Shown: positions 5,066 to 5,355 of the stretch, one piece after another
Layout: each line of letters begins with the position of its first letter
Numbering within the stretch: the first letter of the stretch is position 1
The notes under the pieces: generated by a model
The model's input: only the letters and a program-made list of their open reading frames with translations
Told to the model about the DNA's origin: nothing
Database searches by the model: none
Program-made: the position numbers and the translations under genes
Source of the DNA: Candidatus Saccharimonadota bacterium
GTDB taxonomy: Bacteria; Patescibacteriota; Saccharimonadia; Saccharimonadales; UBA4665
Direction: 5' to 3'
Assembly: GCA_029288515.1 (NCBI GenBank)
Contig: JARIHB010000155.1
Coordinates: 1-5,355 of the forward strand
DNA length: 5,355 nucleotides

Positions 5066-5355
5066 TTACAAGACTTGAATTTTCTTAACCGTGTCCTGCT
5101 TCACCTTAGCAAAGCTGATAGTAAGAACGCCGTCTTTCAGGACAGCTTCAATCTCTTCTTCCTTTACTGGCACCGGCAACGCAATGCTGCGTGAAAATTC
5201 GCCCCAGTAACATTCTTGGACAAAGTAGTTCTCTACGTCGTCTTCGTTACCGGCAGACAAAGTGCCGCGGATACTTAGGGTGTTATCAGCAATACTGACA
5301 TCAAGGTCGTGCTTGTTAACACCAGCAGTACGAGCCTTTACGACAAGCCGCTCTT
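5066..5355 (-). CDS. Hsp20/alpha-crystallin small heat shock protein (N-terminus beyond the window edge)
   Basis: The visible 95 residues, open to the right edge, cover most of the alpha-crystallin domain of an ATP-independent chaperone that holds unfolding proteins. Landmarks in order are GVNKHDLDVSI, the strand NTLSIRG, an acidic loop (SAGNEDDVEN), E-C-Y-W-G-E-F-S-R-S followed by LPVPV, A-V-L-K-D-G-V-L (the family's A-x-x-x-(D/N)-G-V-L motif), and a C-terminal I-Q-V matching the I-x-I/V oligomerisation motif. The family's usual Pro before the last Lys (PK) is Ala here. The reading frame continues past 5260, so the internal Met near there is not the start. It converges on the pilin cluster and is probably unrelated to it. 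Confidence 0.92.
   Translation of the reverse strand, partial: ERLVVKARTAGVNKHDLDVSIADNTLSIRGTLSAGNEDDVENYFVQECYWGEFSRSIALPVPVKEEEIEAVLKDGVLTISFAKVKQDTVKKIQVL

Overview
The window most likely comes from a Candidate Phyla Radiation (Patescibacteria) genome, with Candidatus Saccharibacteria (TM7) my best guess. This rests on recall of the protein families, not on a search. The features that point there are a run of short two-helix, VirB2-like pilin paralogs, a large VirB6-like membrane protein with an extracytoplasmic N-terminal region, very compact gene packing, and standard stop codons. TGA ends two of the genes, which argues against the lineages that read TGA as glycine (Gracilibacteria, Absconditabacteria).

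Layout: (1) Minus strand, 1-2273: a two-gene operon. A 152-residue membrane-anchored NTF2-like protein (1815-2273) overlaps by ATGA a large membrane protein (1-1818, whose C-terminus lies beyond the left edge). The large protein has a signal peptide, two repeated beta-type domains with cysteine pairs, and a VirB6/TrbL-like multi-helix region. (2) 2274-2406: a 133-bp divergent promoter region. (3) Plus strand, 2407-4911: six consecutive small proteins, all built as [extracytoplasmic segment with a Cys pair] - helix - short polar loop - helix, the VirB2/TrbC-type pilin plan. The first five lie close together, with gaps of 8 and 2 bp, a 4-bp overlap and a gap of 8 bp. The sixth has its own near-consensus promoter, a strong Shine-Dalgarno and a more biased codon choice, so it is the best candidate for the major pilin. 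(4) 4912-5065: two strong hairpins between convergent genes. (5) Minus strand, 5066 to the right edge: the C-terminal part of an Hsp20/alpha-crystallin small heat shock protein.

Together the two divergent units look like part of a type IV secretion-like or conjugative-pilus-like envelope apparatus. The plus strand would supply one major and several minor pilin-like subunits. The minus strand would supply an inner-membrane channel component and a possible VirB8-like partner. No ATPase (VirB4/VirB11/VirD4) is visible; if present, I would expect VirB4 to the left of position 1, downstream of the VirB6-like gene. The function of the apparatus (DNA uptake, host attachment or secretion) cannot be read from this window.
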